From contig JACKEQ010000031.1 in NCBI GenBank assembly GCA_020632885.1, forward strand, positions 3,133-67,132: DNA of 64,000 nucleotides. Direction: 5' to 3'. A program made the translations under genes and the position numbers. The notes below the pieces were generated by a model, which worked only from the letters and a program-made list of their open reading frames with translations, did not search any database and was not told the DNA's origin. Of this stretch, positions 24,464 to 33,496 are shown in pieces (positions within the stretch are counted from its first letter, which is position 1; each line of letters starts with the position of its first letter). This DNA is from Alphaproteobacteria bacterium (lineage in GTDB: Bacteria > Myxococcota_A > UBA796 > GCA-2862545).

Positions 24464-24817
24464 ATGACCCGAACGTGTCTGATCATCGCTGGCGCCCTCG
24501 CCACATCGTGCGCGGCTCGTGCCCCCATCCAAGCCTCCGCGGACACCTGCCACGGGCTCGACGAGGCGGAGCTCGCCACCTGCATCGCCCGCCGCGACTC
24601 CGGCCTCCGGTTTCCCACCAGGCGAACGAGCGCATACCTGGGGAGGCCAGGCAGTGGGTACCCCGAGGGGACCTGGGAGGTCGCATGGGACCTCGACGGC
24701 GGACGGTGTCGCGAACGCGTGACCGAGTTCCGGGTCCTGCGCGCCCACATCGACCTGGAGAACCGACGCCTGCTCCAGGTGGAGGAGGAGACGATGTGGT
24801 GCCACACGTTCCGATGA
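24464..24817 (+). CDS. Small lipoprotein of unknown function
   Basis: A 117-aa protein whose first 16 residues (MTRTCLIIAGALATSC) form a lipoprotein signal with lipobox-like LATSC, predicting acylated Cys16. The mature part has three further Cys (DTCHGL, ATCIAR, MWCHTF and GRCRERV region) and no family I recognise. I chose the ATG at 24464 over the in-frame ATG at 24392 because the signal peptide begins exactly there. The ribosome site is weak (GAGACGACCC). Confidence 0.6.
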   Translation: MTRTCLIIAGALATSCAARAPIQASADTCHGLDEAELATCIARRDSGLRFPTRRTSAYLGRPGSGYPEGTWEVAWDLDGGRCRERVTEFRVLRAHIDLENRRLLQVEEETMWCHTFR

Positions 24818-24856
24818 GGCTCGCCCGGGTGAAGCGGAGGTGGTAGGCGGAGGTCC

Positions 24857-25753
24857 ATGGGGCTGGTCGCACGAATCCTCCGACGCGTGTTCCGTCGGGT
24901 GCCCGTCGACGGCGCCGACCTGCCGTTCACCGCCAGCTACGACCGCGTGTTCGAAGCCCTCACGCCCCGCGAGCTCCAGCTCGACCCCGAGCCCCTCACC
25001 GAAGACGACCTCCAGGCCGACCTCTGGGAGGGCGCCCGCCGCAACCGGCACTTCCTCGGCTTCTACACCGAGCACGGCGCCGACCTCGCCTTCGAGCGCT
25101 ACGGCTTCTGGGACCTCCTGCGCGAGAAGGGCTTCGAGCCCGTCCTGAAGGGCGATCTCTCCGACCCCGACGAGCACCGCCTCCGCATCTACGACCGCGA
25201 GCCCGTGCCCTCCCGGCTCCTCGTCGAGCTCGTCGTGGGCCTCCGCGACCTCGTGCTCCCCGACGGCACCACCACCCGGATGCTGTTCATCAACTGGCTC
25301 ACGATGCAGGACCCCACCGTGCGCCTCGAGGACTCCGGCAGGCCCGCCCTGCCGGGCCAGAAGCACCCCGGCCTCGGGCTGTTCCCCGAGCTCGCCTACC
25401 TCCTCCGCCTCATGGGCCTGCGCCTCCGCTGCGACGGCCTCATGAACCACCCGCAGCGCTACCACAACGCCGTCCTGTACGGGCGCTTCATGAAGTTCGT
25501 GGACCCCGCCGTGGAGGGCCGCTTCCGCGCCCTCGAGCGCGACCTCGCCGGTCTGTCGCTGCCCGAGGCGTCCCTCGCCGTGTCCGAGGGCCGGGTGGTC
25601 GGACCCGACGGCACCCCGTTCGTCTGGGACCCCGCCGACCAGGTCCTCCCGATCACCCGCCGCGCCCGCGCCTGGTTCGAGGGACGCACGTGGCGCCGCC
25701 GCGCCCAGGAGACCCGGGAGGGCACGCACTTCCGCGTTACCCCTCCCTCATGA
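24857..25753 (+). CDS. Conserved hypothetical protein, coupled to HD hydrolase
   Basis: A 298-aa soluble protein starting at an ATG behind GGAGGTCC. It is rich in Arg, Asp and Leu, with the segments HFLGFYTEHGADLAFERYG and MNHPQRYHNAVLYGRFMKFV that look like conserved blocks, but I cannot name a family or active site. Its stop overlaps the start of the HD hydrolase gene (ATGA), so the two products are probably made together. Confidence 0.75.
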   Translation: MGLVARILRRVFRRVPVDGADLPFTASYDRVFEALTPRELQLDPEPLTEDDLQADLWEGARRNRHFLGFYTEHGADLAFERYGFWDLLREKGFEPVLKGDLSDPDEHRLRIYDREPVPSRLLVELVVGLRDLVLPDGTTTRMLFINWLTMQDPTVRLEDSGRPALPGQKHPGLGLFPELAYLLRLMGLRLRCDGLMNHPQRYHNAVLYGRFMKFVDPAVEGRFRALERDLAGLSLPEASLAVSEGRVVGPDGTPFVWDPADQVLPITRRARAWFEGRTWRRRAQETREGTHFRVTPPS

Positions 25754-26346
25754 CCCACGCGTACAGCTCCCGCCTCGACGAGGCCACCCAGCTCGCCCTC
25801 TCGTCCTTCCGGCCCGTGTGGCGCAAGGGCTCGCGGGTGCCCTACATCACGCACCTCTTCAGCGTCACCGCCCTCGTCGGCGAGCACGGCGGCGACGAGG
25901 ACCAGATGGTGGCCGCCATGCTGCACGACTGGCTGGAGGACATCCCGGGCGCCACCGTCGGCGAGCTCGAGGGACGCTTCGGACCCCGCGTGGCCGGGCT
26001 CGTGCTCGCGCTCTCCGACACGATGGAGCACCCCAAGCCCCCGTGGCGTCCCCGCAAGGAGGCGTACATCCGGAAGCTCCGCGGCGAGCACCCCGACGTC
26101 AAGCTCGTCTCGGCCGCCGACAAGCTCCACAACGTGCAGACCGTGATCATGGACCACCGCCGGATGGGCGACGCGATCTTCGACCGGTTCACCGGCCGCC
26201 GCGACGGCACGCTCTGGTACTACCGCGAGGTCCACGACGCGCTCGCCGAGGGCTGGCACAGCCCGCTCCTCGATCGCCTGAAGGAGGAGGTCGATGCCCT
26301 CCATCTGCGGGCAGAAGAACCCCCCGGCGCCCCGCCTGCGCCATGA
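25750..26346 (+). CDS. HD-domain hydrolase, MESH1/SpoT-like
   Basis: A 198-aa protein with the full single-domain HD phosphohydrolase set: YITHLFSVTALV (first His), MLHDWLEDIP (HDxxED, about 58-63) and SAADKLHNVQ (distal Asp). This order and the HDxxED form are those of the (p)ppGpp hydrolase domain of SpoT and of stand-alone small alarmone hydrolases. No synthetase or TGS/ACT domain is present, so it would hydrolyse only. The C-terminus is Pro-rich. It is coupled by ATGA to the upstream gene. Activity on (p)ppGpp is inferred. Confidence 0.8.
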   Translation: MTHAYSSRLDEATQLALSSFRPVWRKGSRVPYITHLFSVTALVGEHGGDEDQMVAAMLHDWLEDIPGATVGELEGRFGPRVAGLVLALSDTMEHPKPPWRPRKEAYIRKLRGEHPDVKLVSAADKLHNVQTVIMDHRRMGDAIFDRFTGRRDGTLWYYREVHDALAEGWHSPLLDRLKEEVDALHLRAEEPPGAPPAP

Positions 26347-26367
26347 TGACGCCCGTGAGGAGGTGAC

Positions 26368-26760
26368 GTGCGACGCCTGGTCCGTAGGGCCCTCGGGGAC
26401 CTGATGCCGTCGGGAGGGCCCATGCCCGGTGCCCTCGACGCCGACTTCGACACGTTCTGGGAGAAGTTCCGCCGCGAGGCGCCCGTGCCCTTCAAGGCAG
26501 GCGTGTACGCGGGGGCCTTCGTGTACACGGTCACCCCCGTGATCACCGTGGGTGTGCCCCTGCCGTCCTTCGCCCTGCCGCGCCGCCTGCGCGACAAGCA
26601 CGCGGACCGCGTGGTCCAGCACGACCTCTACCTCGTGCGCCAGGCCGTGTTCCTCCTCAAGATCGCCGGCGGGTTCGCCTGGGGCGCGGACCCCCGCGTG
26701 CGCGAGAAGCTGGACCTGCCCCCCTACGCCGGCGACCCCGGCGGCTGGAGGACGAAGTGA
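26368..26760 (+). CDS. Small hypothetical protein coupled to GMC oxidoreductase
   Basis: A 130-aa protein with a GTG start behind an excellent GGAGGTGAC site. A moderately hydrophobic central segment (AGVYAGAFVYTVTPVITVGV, about 46-65) may sit in or on the membrane. Its stop overlaps the GTG of the oxidoreductase gene by four bases, so it probably works with that enzyme, in the position that small accessory subunits occupy next to other GMC dehydrogenases. No similarity to a known subunit family is obvious. Confidence 0.7.
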   Translation: MRRLVRRALGDLMPSGGPMPGALDADFDTFWEKFRREAPVPFKAGVYAGAFVYTVTPVITVGVPLPSFALPRRLRDKHADRVVQHDLYLVRQAVFLLKIAGGFAWGADPRVREKLDLPPYAGDPGGWRTK

Positions 26761-28271
26761 GCCACACCGCGTTCCTCGAGCGGGGCGACGACCGCTCGTT
26801 CGTCTGCGACTGGGTCGTCGTGGGCTCCGGTGCCGGCGGGGCCACCGCGGCCGAGTACCTCTCCCGGCACGGCGAGAAGGTCGTGCTCGTGGAGGCGGGC
26901 GCCTGGCGCGACCCCGAGCACTACCCCACCACCGCCTACGGCGCGATGCGCGACCTCCTCGAGGACTGGGGCGCACAGATCACGCGCGGCCGGGCCTTCT
27001 GGCCGATCGTACAGGCGCGCACAGTGGGCGGCACGACCGTGGTGAACTCCGCCATCGCGGTGCGCACACCCGACGACATCTACGCCCTGTGGCGCGCCGA
27101 GCACGGCATCGGCGGCGAGCTCTTCGAGGCCGCCATGAAGCGCTTCCAGGACCAGCTCGACGACGAGCTGAAGGTGGAGGTGGGCCCACCCGAGTCGCGC
27201 GGCCGGAACAACGAGCTCGCGTACGCCGCCGGGGAGGCCACGGGCATCGAGCACCACTACATGCGCCGGTACGTGAAGGACTGCGAGGGCTCGGGCCAGT
27301 GCATGCAGGGCTGCAAGTCCGGGCACAAGCAGAGCCTGAACACCAACTTCGTGCCCGCCGTGCTGGAGCGGGGCGGCGAGGTGCTCTCGAACGCGCCCGT
27401 GAAGCGCGTGTTCTTCAAGGGCAACCACGCCATCGGCGTCACCGGGCGCTTCCGGCATCCCGGGCTCGGCACCAAGGGCGGGCGGTTCACCGTGCGCGCC
27501 CGCCGCGGCGTCATCGTGGCCGCGTCCGCCACGCACAGCCCGGCCCTCCTCCAGCGCTCGCGCGTGCGGCTGCCGGCTCTGGGGCACTACTTCCGGTCGC
27601 ACCCGGGCACCGGGGTGTTCGGGCTCTTCGACGAGCCCGTGGACATGAACCGCGGCAACACGCAGGGCTGGGCGAGCATCCAGCACCGCACCGCGAAGCA
27701 CGCCTACAAGCTCGAGACCCTGGCCATCCCGCCCGAGATGGTGATCACGCGCATCAAGGGCGGCGGCACGAAGTTCATGGAGCGCGTGGCCGACTACCGC
27801 CACCTCACGATGTGGGTGCTCGGCCTGCGGGCCCAGGCCACCACGGGCACCGTGCGCAACGGGCTCTTCGACAAGCCGGTCGTCAGCTACACCCTCTGCA
27901 GGGAGGACCTCGCGGCCTTCCGTTCCGGGCTCGCCGAGATCGCCCGCCTGCAGTTCGCCGCGGGTGCGAAGGCCGTCATGCCCGGCGTGCACGGGCTCCC
28001 CTACATGATCGGCCCCGACGAGATCCACCGCATCGAAGAGGCCCCGCTCGACCCCCGCTACTACATCGCGATCCTCTCGCACCTCTTCGGCGGGTGCGTG
28101 ATGGGCGCCGACCCCCGCACCAGCGTCTGCGACCTCCGCGGACGCGTGCACGGCCACGAGGGCCTCTACATCGCGGACGCCAGCATGATCCCCACCGTGC
28201 TGGGCGTGAACCCGCAGCACACGGTGATGAGCCTGTCCCGCTGGGTCGCCGCCAACCTCGTGGAGGGGTGA
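26757..28271 (+). CDS. GMC-family FAD-dependent oxidoreductase
   Basis: A 504-aa flavoprotein. The FAD Rossmann motif is VVVGSGAGGATAAEYL (about 20-35) followed by VVLVEAG. The GMC segment RTVGGTTVVNSAI (about 89-101) and the C-terminal HLFGGCVMG with IADASMIPTVLGVNPQHTVM supply the FAD/substrate region, including the family His-Asn type end (VNPQHT). A cysteine cluster CEGSGQCMQGCKSG is also present. Family members oxidise alcohols, sugars or sterols; the substrate is unknown. The GTG start overlaps the upstream small gene. Confidence 0.9.
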   Translation: MSHTAFLERGDDRSFVCDWVVVGSGAGGATAAEYLSRHGEKVVLVEAGAWRDPEHYPTTAYGAMRDLLEDWGAQITRGRAFWPIVQARTVGGTTVVNSAIAVRTPDDIYALWRAEHGIGGELFEAAMKRFQDQLDDELKVEVGPPESRGRNNELAYAAGEATGIEHHYMRRYVKDCEGSGQCMQGCKSGHKQSLNTNFVPAVLERGGEVLSNAPVKRVFFKGNHAIGVTGRFRHPGLGTKGGRFTVRARRGVIVAASATHSPALLQRSRVRLPALGHYFRSHPGTGVFGLFDEPVDMNRGNTQGWASIQHRTAKHAYKLETLAIPPEMVITRIKGGGTKFMERVADYRHLTMWVLGLRAQATTGTVRNGLFDKPVVSYTLCREDLAAFRSGLAEIARLQFAAGAKAVMPGVHGLPYMIGPDEIHRIEEAPLDPRYYIAILSHLFGGCVMGADPRTSVCDLRGRVHGHEGLYIADASMIPTVLGVNPQHTVMSLSRWVAANLVEG

Positions 28272-28272
28272 C

Positions 28273-29391
28273 TCAGCCCGTGCGCTTCACCTCGAGCTGG
28301 GCGAGGTGCTCCTCGATCACCGGCTTGAACGCGTACACGCTGGCCGGCATGTAGCCGGCCGGAGGCGGCGGGCTCACGGTCTCCACCAGGCTCGAGCGGG
28401 TCACCTGGTCGCCGTCCATCCAGATCTCGGCGTGCACGTTGCCCAGCGCACGCCCGATCGTACCGTCCTTCTCGAGCTCGAACTCGTTGCGGAAGGCGCC
28501 CAGCATGAGCAGGCGCTGCTCGCCCTTGCTGTGCCAGCCCGGCCGGTGGAAGTGACCGACCACCACCACGCGCGGCGCGTCCTCACGCGAGAGGGCCGCG
28601 ATCAGGCTGCGGTCCGCGGCGACCTCGGGGTCCGCGGTGCCCATCCGGTACACCACCTCGCGGACCATCGCGCCGGACAGGCGCTTCACGGGGTCGCCGT
28701 CGAGCAGGTCGCGCCAGAAGTCGCGCGTCCAGTACCGCCAGAACACCTCCTGCGCGAGCTGGCGCATCTCGGGGAGCAGCTCGAACACGCGCTCGCGGGG
28801 CTTGAGACGGTCGAGGGGGCCGAGGGCCGGGAGCAGGGGCATCACGACGTCGAGGAGGGCCACGGCCCCCCAGGGCAGGTTGAGGATCTCGCGCCCCTCG
28901 TGCTCGATGAAGGGCGGACCGTCCACGCGGAACATGCTGTCGTGGGTATGGCCGTGGAGGATCTCGAGCTCGCCCCAGCGCAGGCTCTCGCCCGGGAAGT
29001 GCACCTGATCGAGGGCCGCGAGCCGCTCCACGATGGCCTTGCGCACCGGGGCGAACTGGAGCTCGAGGTCGTGGTTGCCGAACATCATCCACAGGTGGCG
29101 GTGGGGCTTCTCCAGCCAGACGGCCAGCCCGTCGAGGAGCTCCGCGTGGGCCTCCGCCATCGCCAGCCACTTGCGCAGCGCGACCGCCGCGTCGATGTGC
29201 CGCGGCCACACGCCCCCCACAGGAGTGCGCAGGAAGTCGAAGATGTCGCCGTCGAGCACGAGGTCGACGCGCTCGGCGTCCGGTCGCTCGGCCAGCCAGT
29301 CCAGGAGCCAGGCGCTCTGGGGGAAGTCGTCCATCGGACCCCCAGCACCCATCTCGATGTCGCTGGCCACGATGACGAGCCGCTCGCCCAT
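28273..29391 (-). CDS. Calcineurin-like metallophosphoesterase, LpxH-like
   Basis: A 372-aa protein beginning MGERLVIVASDIEMG; the ATG at 29391 has GGGGGAGG six bases upstream, better than the ATG at 29412. The dinuclear-metal motifs are present: SDIEMG (variant of DxH), DLVLDGDIFDF (GDxxD), MMFGNHDLEL (GNHD), ILHGHTHD and VVVGHFHRPG. The layout resembles UDP-2,3-diacylglucosamine hydrolases (LpxH), but the first motif has Glu instead of His and the protein is about 100 residues longer. It may be another lipid or nucleotide phosphoesterase. It is divergent from rfbC. Confidence 0.8.
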   Translation of the reverse strand: MGERLVIVASDIEMGAGGPMDDFPQSAWLLDWLAERPDAERVDLVLDGDIFDFLRTPVGGVWPRHIDAAVALRKWLAMAEAHAELLDGLAVWLEKPHRHLWMMFGNHDLELQFAPVRKAIVERLAALDQVHFPGESLRWGELEILHGHTHDSMFRVDGPPFIEHEGREILNLPWGAVALLDVVMPLLPALGPLDRLKPRERVFELLPEMRQLAQEVFWRYWTRDFWRDLLDGDPVKRLSGAMVREVVYRMGTADPEVAADRSLIAALSREDAPRVVVVGHFHRPGWHSKGEQRLLMLGAFRNEFELEKDGTIGRALGNVHAEIWMDGDQVTRSSLVETVSPPPPAGYMPASVYAFKPVIEEHLAQLEVKRTG

Positions 29392-29429
29392 CCGATCCTC
29401 CCCCACCCCCATAGCGTTATCCGCACCGG

Positions 29430-29987
29430 ATGCAGATCCTCCCCACCGCGCTGCCCGAGGTCCTCGTGGTCGTGCCCGAGCGGCACACCGACCCCCGCGG
29501 CCACGTCAGCGAGACCTGGAGCGCCGCGCGGCTCGCGGGAGCCGGCCTGCACGCGGACTTCGTGCTCGACCTCGCGTCCGTCTCGGTGCACGCGCACACC
29601 CTGCGTGGCCTGCACTTCCAGGCGCCGCCCCACGGCCGGGTGAAGCTCGTGCGCTGCGGTCGCGGGCGCATGCTGGACGTCGCCGTGGACCTCCGCAGCA
29701 CGTCGCCCCGCTACGGCCGCTGGGTCGCCGTGGAGCTGACCCCGGAGAACGGCAGGCAGCTCTGGATCCCAGCGGGCTTCGCCCATGGCTTCGTGACGCT
29801 CGAGCCCCACACCGAGACCCTCTACAAGATGTCCGCGCCCTGGGTGCCCGAGGCCTCCCGGGCCGTGCGGTTCGACGACCCGGAGCTCGCCATCGACTGG
29901 ACCGTCCCCCACGACCGCCTCGTGATCTCCACGCGCGACGCGGAGGCCCCGAGGCTCCGGGACTGTCCCTACGCGGACGTGCCGTGA
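29430..29987 (+). CDS. rfbC: dTDP-4-dehydrorhamnose 3,5-epimerase
   Basis: A 185-aa cupin-fold epimerase for the third step of dTDP-L-rhamnose synthesis. Recognisable family blocks are DPRGHVSETWSA, HTLRGLHFQAPPHGRVKLVR (with the catalytic His of LRGLHFQ), GRMLDVAVDLR and IPAGFAHGFVTLEP. The start ATG has no Shine-Dalgarno; a TATCCG at 29418-29423 ends 6 nt upstream, so the message may be leaderless. It is the first gene of rfbC-B-D-A and overlaps rfbB by GTGA. Confidence 0.95.
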   Translation: MQILPTALPEVLVVVPERHTDPRGHVSETWSAARLAGAGLHADFVLDLASVSVHAHTLRGLHFQAPPHGRVKLVRCGRGRMLDVAVDLRSTSPRYGRWVAVELTPENGRQLWIPAGFAHGFVTLEPHTETLYKMSAPWVPEASRAVRFDDPELAIDWTVPHDRLVISTRDAEAPRLRDCPYADVP

Positions 29988-31012
29988 GGCTGCTCGTCAC
30001 GGGCGGGTACGGCTTCATCGGCTCGACCTTCGTCCACCGGGCCGTCGCGCGCGGCCACGCCGTCGTCACCCTCGACGCCCGCACCTACGCCGCCGACCCC
30101 ACAAGCCTCGCCGACCTCCCGCCCGAGGCCGACCACGCCGTCGTGCACGCCGACATCCGCGATCGCGACGTGCTGGACGACCTGTTCGCCTCCCACGCCT
30201 TCGACGCCGTCGTGCACCTCGCGGCCGCCACCCACGTCGACCGCTCCATCGACGGGCCCGGGGCCTTCGTGGACACCAACGTCACCGGCACCCTCGCGCT
30301 CCTCGAGGCCGCCCGCACCTGGTGGGAGGCCGCCCGGCGCCCGCCCTTCCGCTTCCTCCACGTCTCCACGGACGAGGTCTACGGCCCCCTCGCCACCGGC
30401 CGGGCCACCGAGACCACCCGGTTCGCGCCCACCAACCCCTACGCGGCCAGCAAGGCGGGGGCGGAGCACCTCGTGGCCGCCTGGCACGCCACCTATGGCC
30501 TGCCGACCCTCATCACCCGCGGCAGCAACACGCTCGGACCCCGCCAGTTCCCCGAGAAGCTCGTGCCTCGCACGGTGATCTCGGCCCTCGAGGGCGTGCC
30601 CGTCCCGATCTACGGGGACGGTGGGCAGATCCGGGACTGGCTGTACGTCGACGACCACGCGGACGGGCTGCTCGCGGCCCTCGAGCGCGGACGTCCGGGT
30701 GAGGCGTACAACCTCGGGGCGGGCTCCGAGCGCACGAACCTCCAGGTCGTCGCGGCCCTCTGTGACGCGCTGGACGCCGCGCGTCCCGAGGGGGCCCCGC
30801 ACGCGCGCTGGATCACCCACGTCGCCGACCGTCCCGGGCACGACCGCCGCTACGCCCTCGACGCGGGCCACACCCGCGAGACCCTCGGCTGGACGGCCTC
30901 CACGGGCTTCGACGACGCCATCCATCGCACCGTGACCTGGATCCTGGACCACGAGGCCTGGTGGCGCAGCGTGCTCCGCCGCCACGCGCTGGGCGAGAGG
31001 CTCGGGCTGTGA
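29984..31012 (+). CDS. rfbB: dTDP-glucose 4,6-dehydratase
   Basis: A 342-aa extended SDR. The NAD motif is TGGYGFIGSTFV (about 6-17), then HLAAATHVDRSID, the active-site block HVSTDEVYGPL with Asp-Glu, and YAASKAG carrying the catalytic Tyr/Lys (YxxxK). The C-terminal VADRPGHDRRYALD is the nucleotide-binding signature of RfbB enzymes. The GTG start lies inside the rfbC stop (GTGA). It converts dTDP-glucose to dTDP-4-keto-6-deoxyglucose, which feeds rhamnose and possibly the deoxysugar enzyme encoded downstream. Confidence 0.96.
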   Translation: MRLLVTGGYGFIGSTFVHRAVARGHAVVTLDARTYAADPTSLADLPPEADHAVVHADIRDRDVLDDLFASHAFDAVVHLAAATHVDRSIDGPGAFVDTNVTGTLALLEAARTWWEAARRPPFRFLHVSTDEVYGPLATGRATETTRFAPTNPYAASKAGAEHLVAAWHATYGLPTLITRGSNTLGPRQFPEKLVPRTVISALEGVPVPIYGDGGQIRDWLYVDDHADGLLAALERGRPGEAYNLGAGSERTNLQVVAALCDALDAARPEGAPHARWITHVADRPGHDRRYALDAGHTRETLGWTASTGFDDAIHRTVTWILDHEAWWRSVLRRHALGERLGL

Positions 31013-31821
31013 GGGTGCTCGTGCTCGGGAGGGACGGTCGGGTGGGACGGGCCCTCGCGCGGCGCCTGCCGGACGGGGTCGACGCGACCTTCCTGGGCCG
31101 GGAGGCCGACCGGGACGCCCCCGACGTGCTGCGGGAGCGTGTGGGGTCCGTGGGGATGGACGTGCTGGTGGACGTCGCCGGGGCCACCGACGTCGAGGCC
31201 GCCGAGCGCGCGCCCGGGGTCGCCCACCGCCGCAACGCCGTGGCCACCGGGGTCCTCGCGGAGCTCGCGGCGCGCCGGGGGGTGGCGTACCTCACGGTGT
31301 CCACGGCGTACGTGTTCGACGGCTCGGGGGACGCGCCGTGGCTGCCGGACGCGCCGACCTCGCCCCTCAACGTCTACGGGCACAGCAAGCTGGCCGCCGA
31401 GGCTGCCGTGCGCGACGCGGGCGGCACGCACCTCGTGCTCCGGACGTGTGCGGTGATCGACCCGGACGGTCGGGACTTCCTCGGGGCCGTCCGCAGCCGC
31501 CGGGGTCCCGTGGAGGTCGTCGCTGACCAGGTCGTCGGGCCCACCCCCGCCGATGCGCTGGCCGACGCGCTGTGGCGGCTCGCTGCGGTCCTCCGCGACA
31601 CCCCGGGGCTCTCGGGCACCCACCACCTCACGGGCTGGCCGGACGTCAGCTACGCTGGTCTCGCCCGGCATGCGCTCGGCGACGGCCGGGTGGTCGAGGT
31701 CCGGAGCGCCGACCGGGCGGGCGCCCGTCGTCCGCTGAACGCCCGTCTGGACGGGTCTTCCCTGCTCTCCACCTTCGGCATCCCGCGCCCCGACTGGCGT
31801 GATGCCGTCCCGAGGATCTGA
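31009..31821 (+). CDS. rfbD: dTDP-4-dehydrorhamnose reductase
   Basis: A 270-aa SDR that makes dTDP-L-rhamnose. It has a slightly unusual N-terminal dinucleotide motif, VLGRDGRVGRAL in place of the common GxxGQLG, then DVAGATDVEAAE, STAYVFDGSGDAPWLPDAP and YGHSKLAAE (catalytic YxxxK). The start is GTG within the rfbB stop. It is somewhat shorter than many RfbD proteins (about 290 aa), with a compact C-terminus. Confidence 0.92.
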   Translation: MRVLVLGRDGRVGRALARRLPDGVDATFLGREADRDAPDVLRERVGSVGMDVLVDVAGATDVEAAERAPGVAHRRNAVATGVLAELAARRGVAYLTVSTAYVFDGSGDAPWLPDAPTSPLNVYGHSKLAAEAAVRDAGGTHLVLRTCAVIDPDGRDFLGAVRSRRGPVEVVADQVVGPTPADALADALWRLAAVLRDTPGLSGTHHLTGWPDVSYAGLARHALGDGRVVEVRSADRAGARRPLNARLDGSSLLSTFGIPRPDWRDAVPRI

Positions 31822-32685
31822 ATGAAGCGCAAGGGCATCCTGCTCGCCGGGGGCACCGGGTCCCGGCTGTTCCCCGCCACCCTGGCCGTGTCCAAGCAGC
31901 TGCTGCCGGTCTACGACAAGCCGATGGTGCTCTACCCGCTGGCGACCCTGATGCATGCGGGGATCCGGGACATCGCGGTGATCACCACGCCGGACGACCA
32001 GGCGGCCTTCCAGAGGCTCCTGGGCGACGGGTCCACCTGGGGTCTCTCGCTCACCTGGCTCGTCCAGCCCCGTCCAGAGGGGCTGCCCCAGGCGTACACC
32101 CTCGCGGAGGGCTTCCTGGCGGGCTCGCCGTCCGCTCTGGTGCTCGGCGACAACCTGTTCTTCGGGGCGAGCCTGGGGCCCCAGGTGGAGCGGGCGCCCC
32201 TCGGGGGGGCCACCGTGTTCGCCGCGCGGGTGCGGGACCCCGAGCGGTACGGGGTGCTCGTGCTGGACGACGGGCGGGTGGTCGACATGGTGGAGAAGCC
32301 CGCCGATCCGCCGTCGCCGTGGGCGCTCACGGGGCTCTACCTCCTGGACGGGACCGCACCGGCCCGGGCGGCCACGCTGCGTCCGTCGGCGCGGGGGGAG
32401 CTCGAGATCACGGACCTGCTGCGGACCTGGCTGGACGAGGGTGCGCTGGGGGTCGAGCAGCTCGGGCGGGACGTCGCGTGGCTCGACACGGGCACGCCGG
32501 ACGCGCTGCTGGATGCGGCGAGCTGGGTGCGCACGCTGACCGTGCGGCAGGACACGGTGGTGGCTTGTCTGGAGGAGATCGCGCTGGCGCGTGGCTGGAT
32601 CGACACGGACGACGTGCTGGAGCGTGCGGATCGCCTGGGACCGACGGCGTATGCGCGCTACCTCCGGTCGCTGGTGCACCGGTAG
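31822..32685 (+). CDS. rfbA: Glucose-1-phosphate thymidylyltransferase
   Basis: A 287-aa nucleotidyltransferase, the usual RfbA length. The signature GILLAGGTGSRLFPATLAVS and KQLLPVYDKPMVLYPLATLM are diagnostic, and LVLGDNLFFG supplies the metal-binding Asp. It makes dTDP-glucose, the first step of the pathway. The ATG follows the rfbD stop directly (TGAATG). Confidence 0.97.
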   Translation: MKRKGILLAGGTGSRLFPATLAVSKQLLPVYDKPMVLYPLATLMHAGIRDIAVITTPDDQAAFQRLLGDGSTWGLSLTWLVQPRPEGLPQAYTLAEGFLAGSPSALVLGDNLFFGASLGPQVERAPLGGATVFAARVRDPERYGVLVLDDGRVVDMVEKPADPPSPWALTGLYLLDGTAPARAATLRPSARGELEITDLLRTWLDEGALGVEQLGRDVAWLDTGTPDALLDAASWVRTLTVRQDTVVACLEEIALARGWIDTDDVLERADRLGPTAYARYLRSLVHR

Positions 32686-32727
32686 CCCGCGGGCTGGCGG
32701 GCACGCTCGGCACCGGGTAGTGGGGTG

Positions 32728-32745
32728 ACCGCCATCGACGGCGGT
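32728..32745 (+). terminator. Stem-loop after rfbA
   Basis: ACCGCC-ATCGAC-GGCGGT forms a 6-bp GC stem with a 6-nt loop, with TTTT eleven bases later. It lies in the 91-bp gap between rfbA and the GNAT gene. The stem is short, so it may attenuate rather than stop transcription. Confidence 0.35.
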
Positions 32746-32776
32746 GACCGACGTTTTCCCGGATCTGGAGGTGTGA

Positions 32777-33496
32777 GTGGACAGGCAGGCATTCATTGCG
32801 GGTGAGCTCGTCGACCTCCTGGTCCCGAGCGAGCAGGACATCGAAGACGGCTGGGCCGACTGGTTCAACGACCAACCCACGTGCCGTTTCCTGGGCCACG
32901 GCGCCTTCCCGATGTTCCCCGCGGATCAGCGCGCCTTCCTCGAGTCCCTGCGCAAGCGCGACCGGATCGCCCTGATGCTCCGTCCCAAGGGGGAGGAGAA
33001 GACGATCGGCACGGTGTCACTGTCGTCCCTGGACCTCCACAACCGCACAGCGCAGATCGCTCTTGTCCTCGGTGCGCGCACACCCGGGCGCCACTCGCTC
33101 CTCCCCCTGGAGGGCATGGCTCGCCTGATGGAGCACGGCTTCGAGGTCCTCGGGCTGCGCCGGATCTGGGCAGGGCAGGCTTTCCCGGGACTCAGCAAGT
33201 GGTCCCGGAAGCTCGAGGTGCTCGGCCTCCTCTGCGAAGGGCACGCCCGGGGCGGGTTCGCGCGCGGTCGGGTCGTGACCGACTCCATCCCGCTCGGCTG
33301 CCTCGTCGAGGACTACGACGCGCTCCGGGCGAGCCGAGACGGTCGGTTCTGGAGCTCGGCGGTCGAGATGCAGGCCGAGATCGACGCGCTCCCGAAGACG
33401 CCCTTCGCGGAGGAAGTGGCCGCTGCGATGGAGGAGCTGCGTCGTGCGCGCTTCCCGCATCTGGCCCAGAACCCGGGGCCGTCCGCAGGCCGCTGA
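32777..33496 (+). CDS. GNAT-type N-acetyltransferase-like protein
   Basis: A 239-aa protein with a GTG start behind GGAGGTGT. Residues 1-165 fit the RimJ/RimL-like GNAT fold: LLVPSEQDIEDGWADWFND, TIGTVSLSSLDLHNRTAQI (strands 2-4) and a degenerate acetyl-CoA loop near GARTPGRHS. The C-terminal 70 residues are an extra helical segment. It is followed without a gap by an RfbH/ColD-like gene, so it probably acylates an amino or deoxysugar, or belongs to the glycan-modification set. The classical Q/RxxGxG/A loop is not clear, so activity is uncertain. Confidence 0.7.
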   Translation: MDRQAFIAGELVDLLVPSEQDIEDGWADWFNDQPTCRFLGHGAFPMFPADQRAFLESLRKRDRIALMLRPKGEEKTIGTVSLSSLDLHNRTAQIALVLGARTPGRHSLLPLEGMARLMEHGFEVLGLRRIWAGQAFPGLSKWSRKLEVLGLLCEGHARGGFARGRVVTDSIPLGCLVEDYDALRASRDGRFWSSAVEMQAEIDALPKTPFAEEVAAAMEELRRARFPHLAQNPGPSAGR

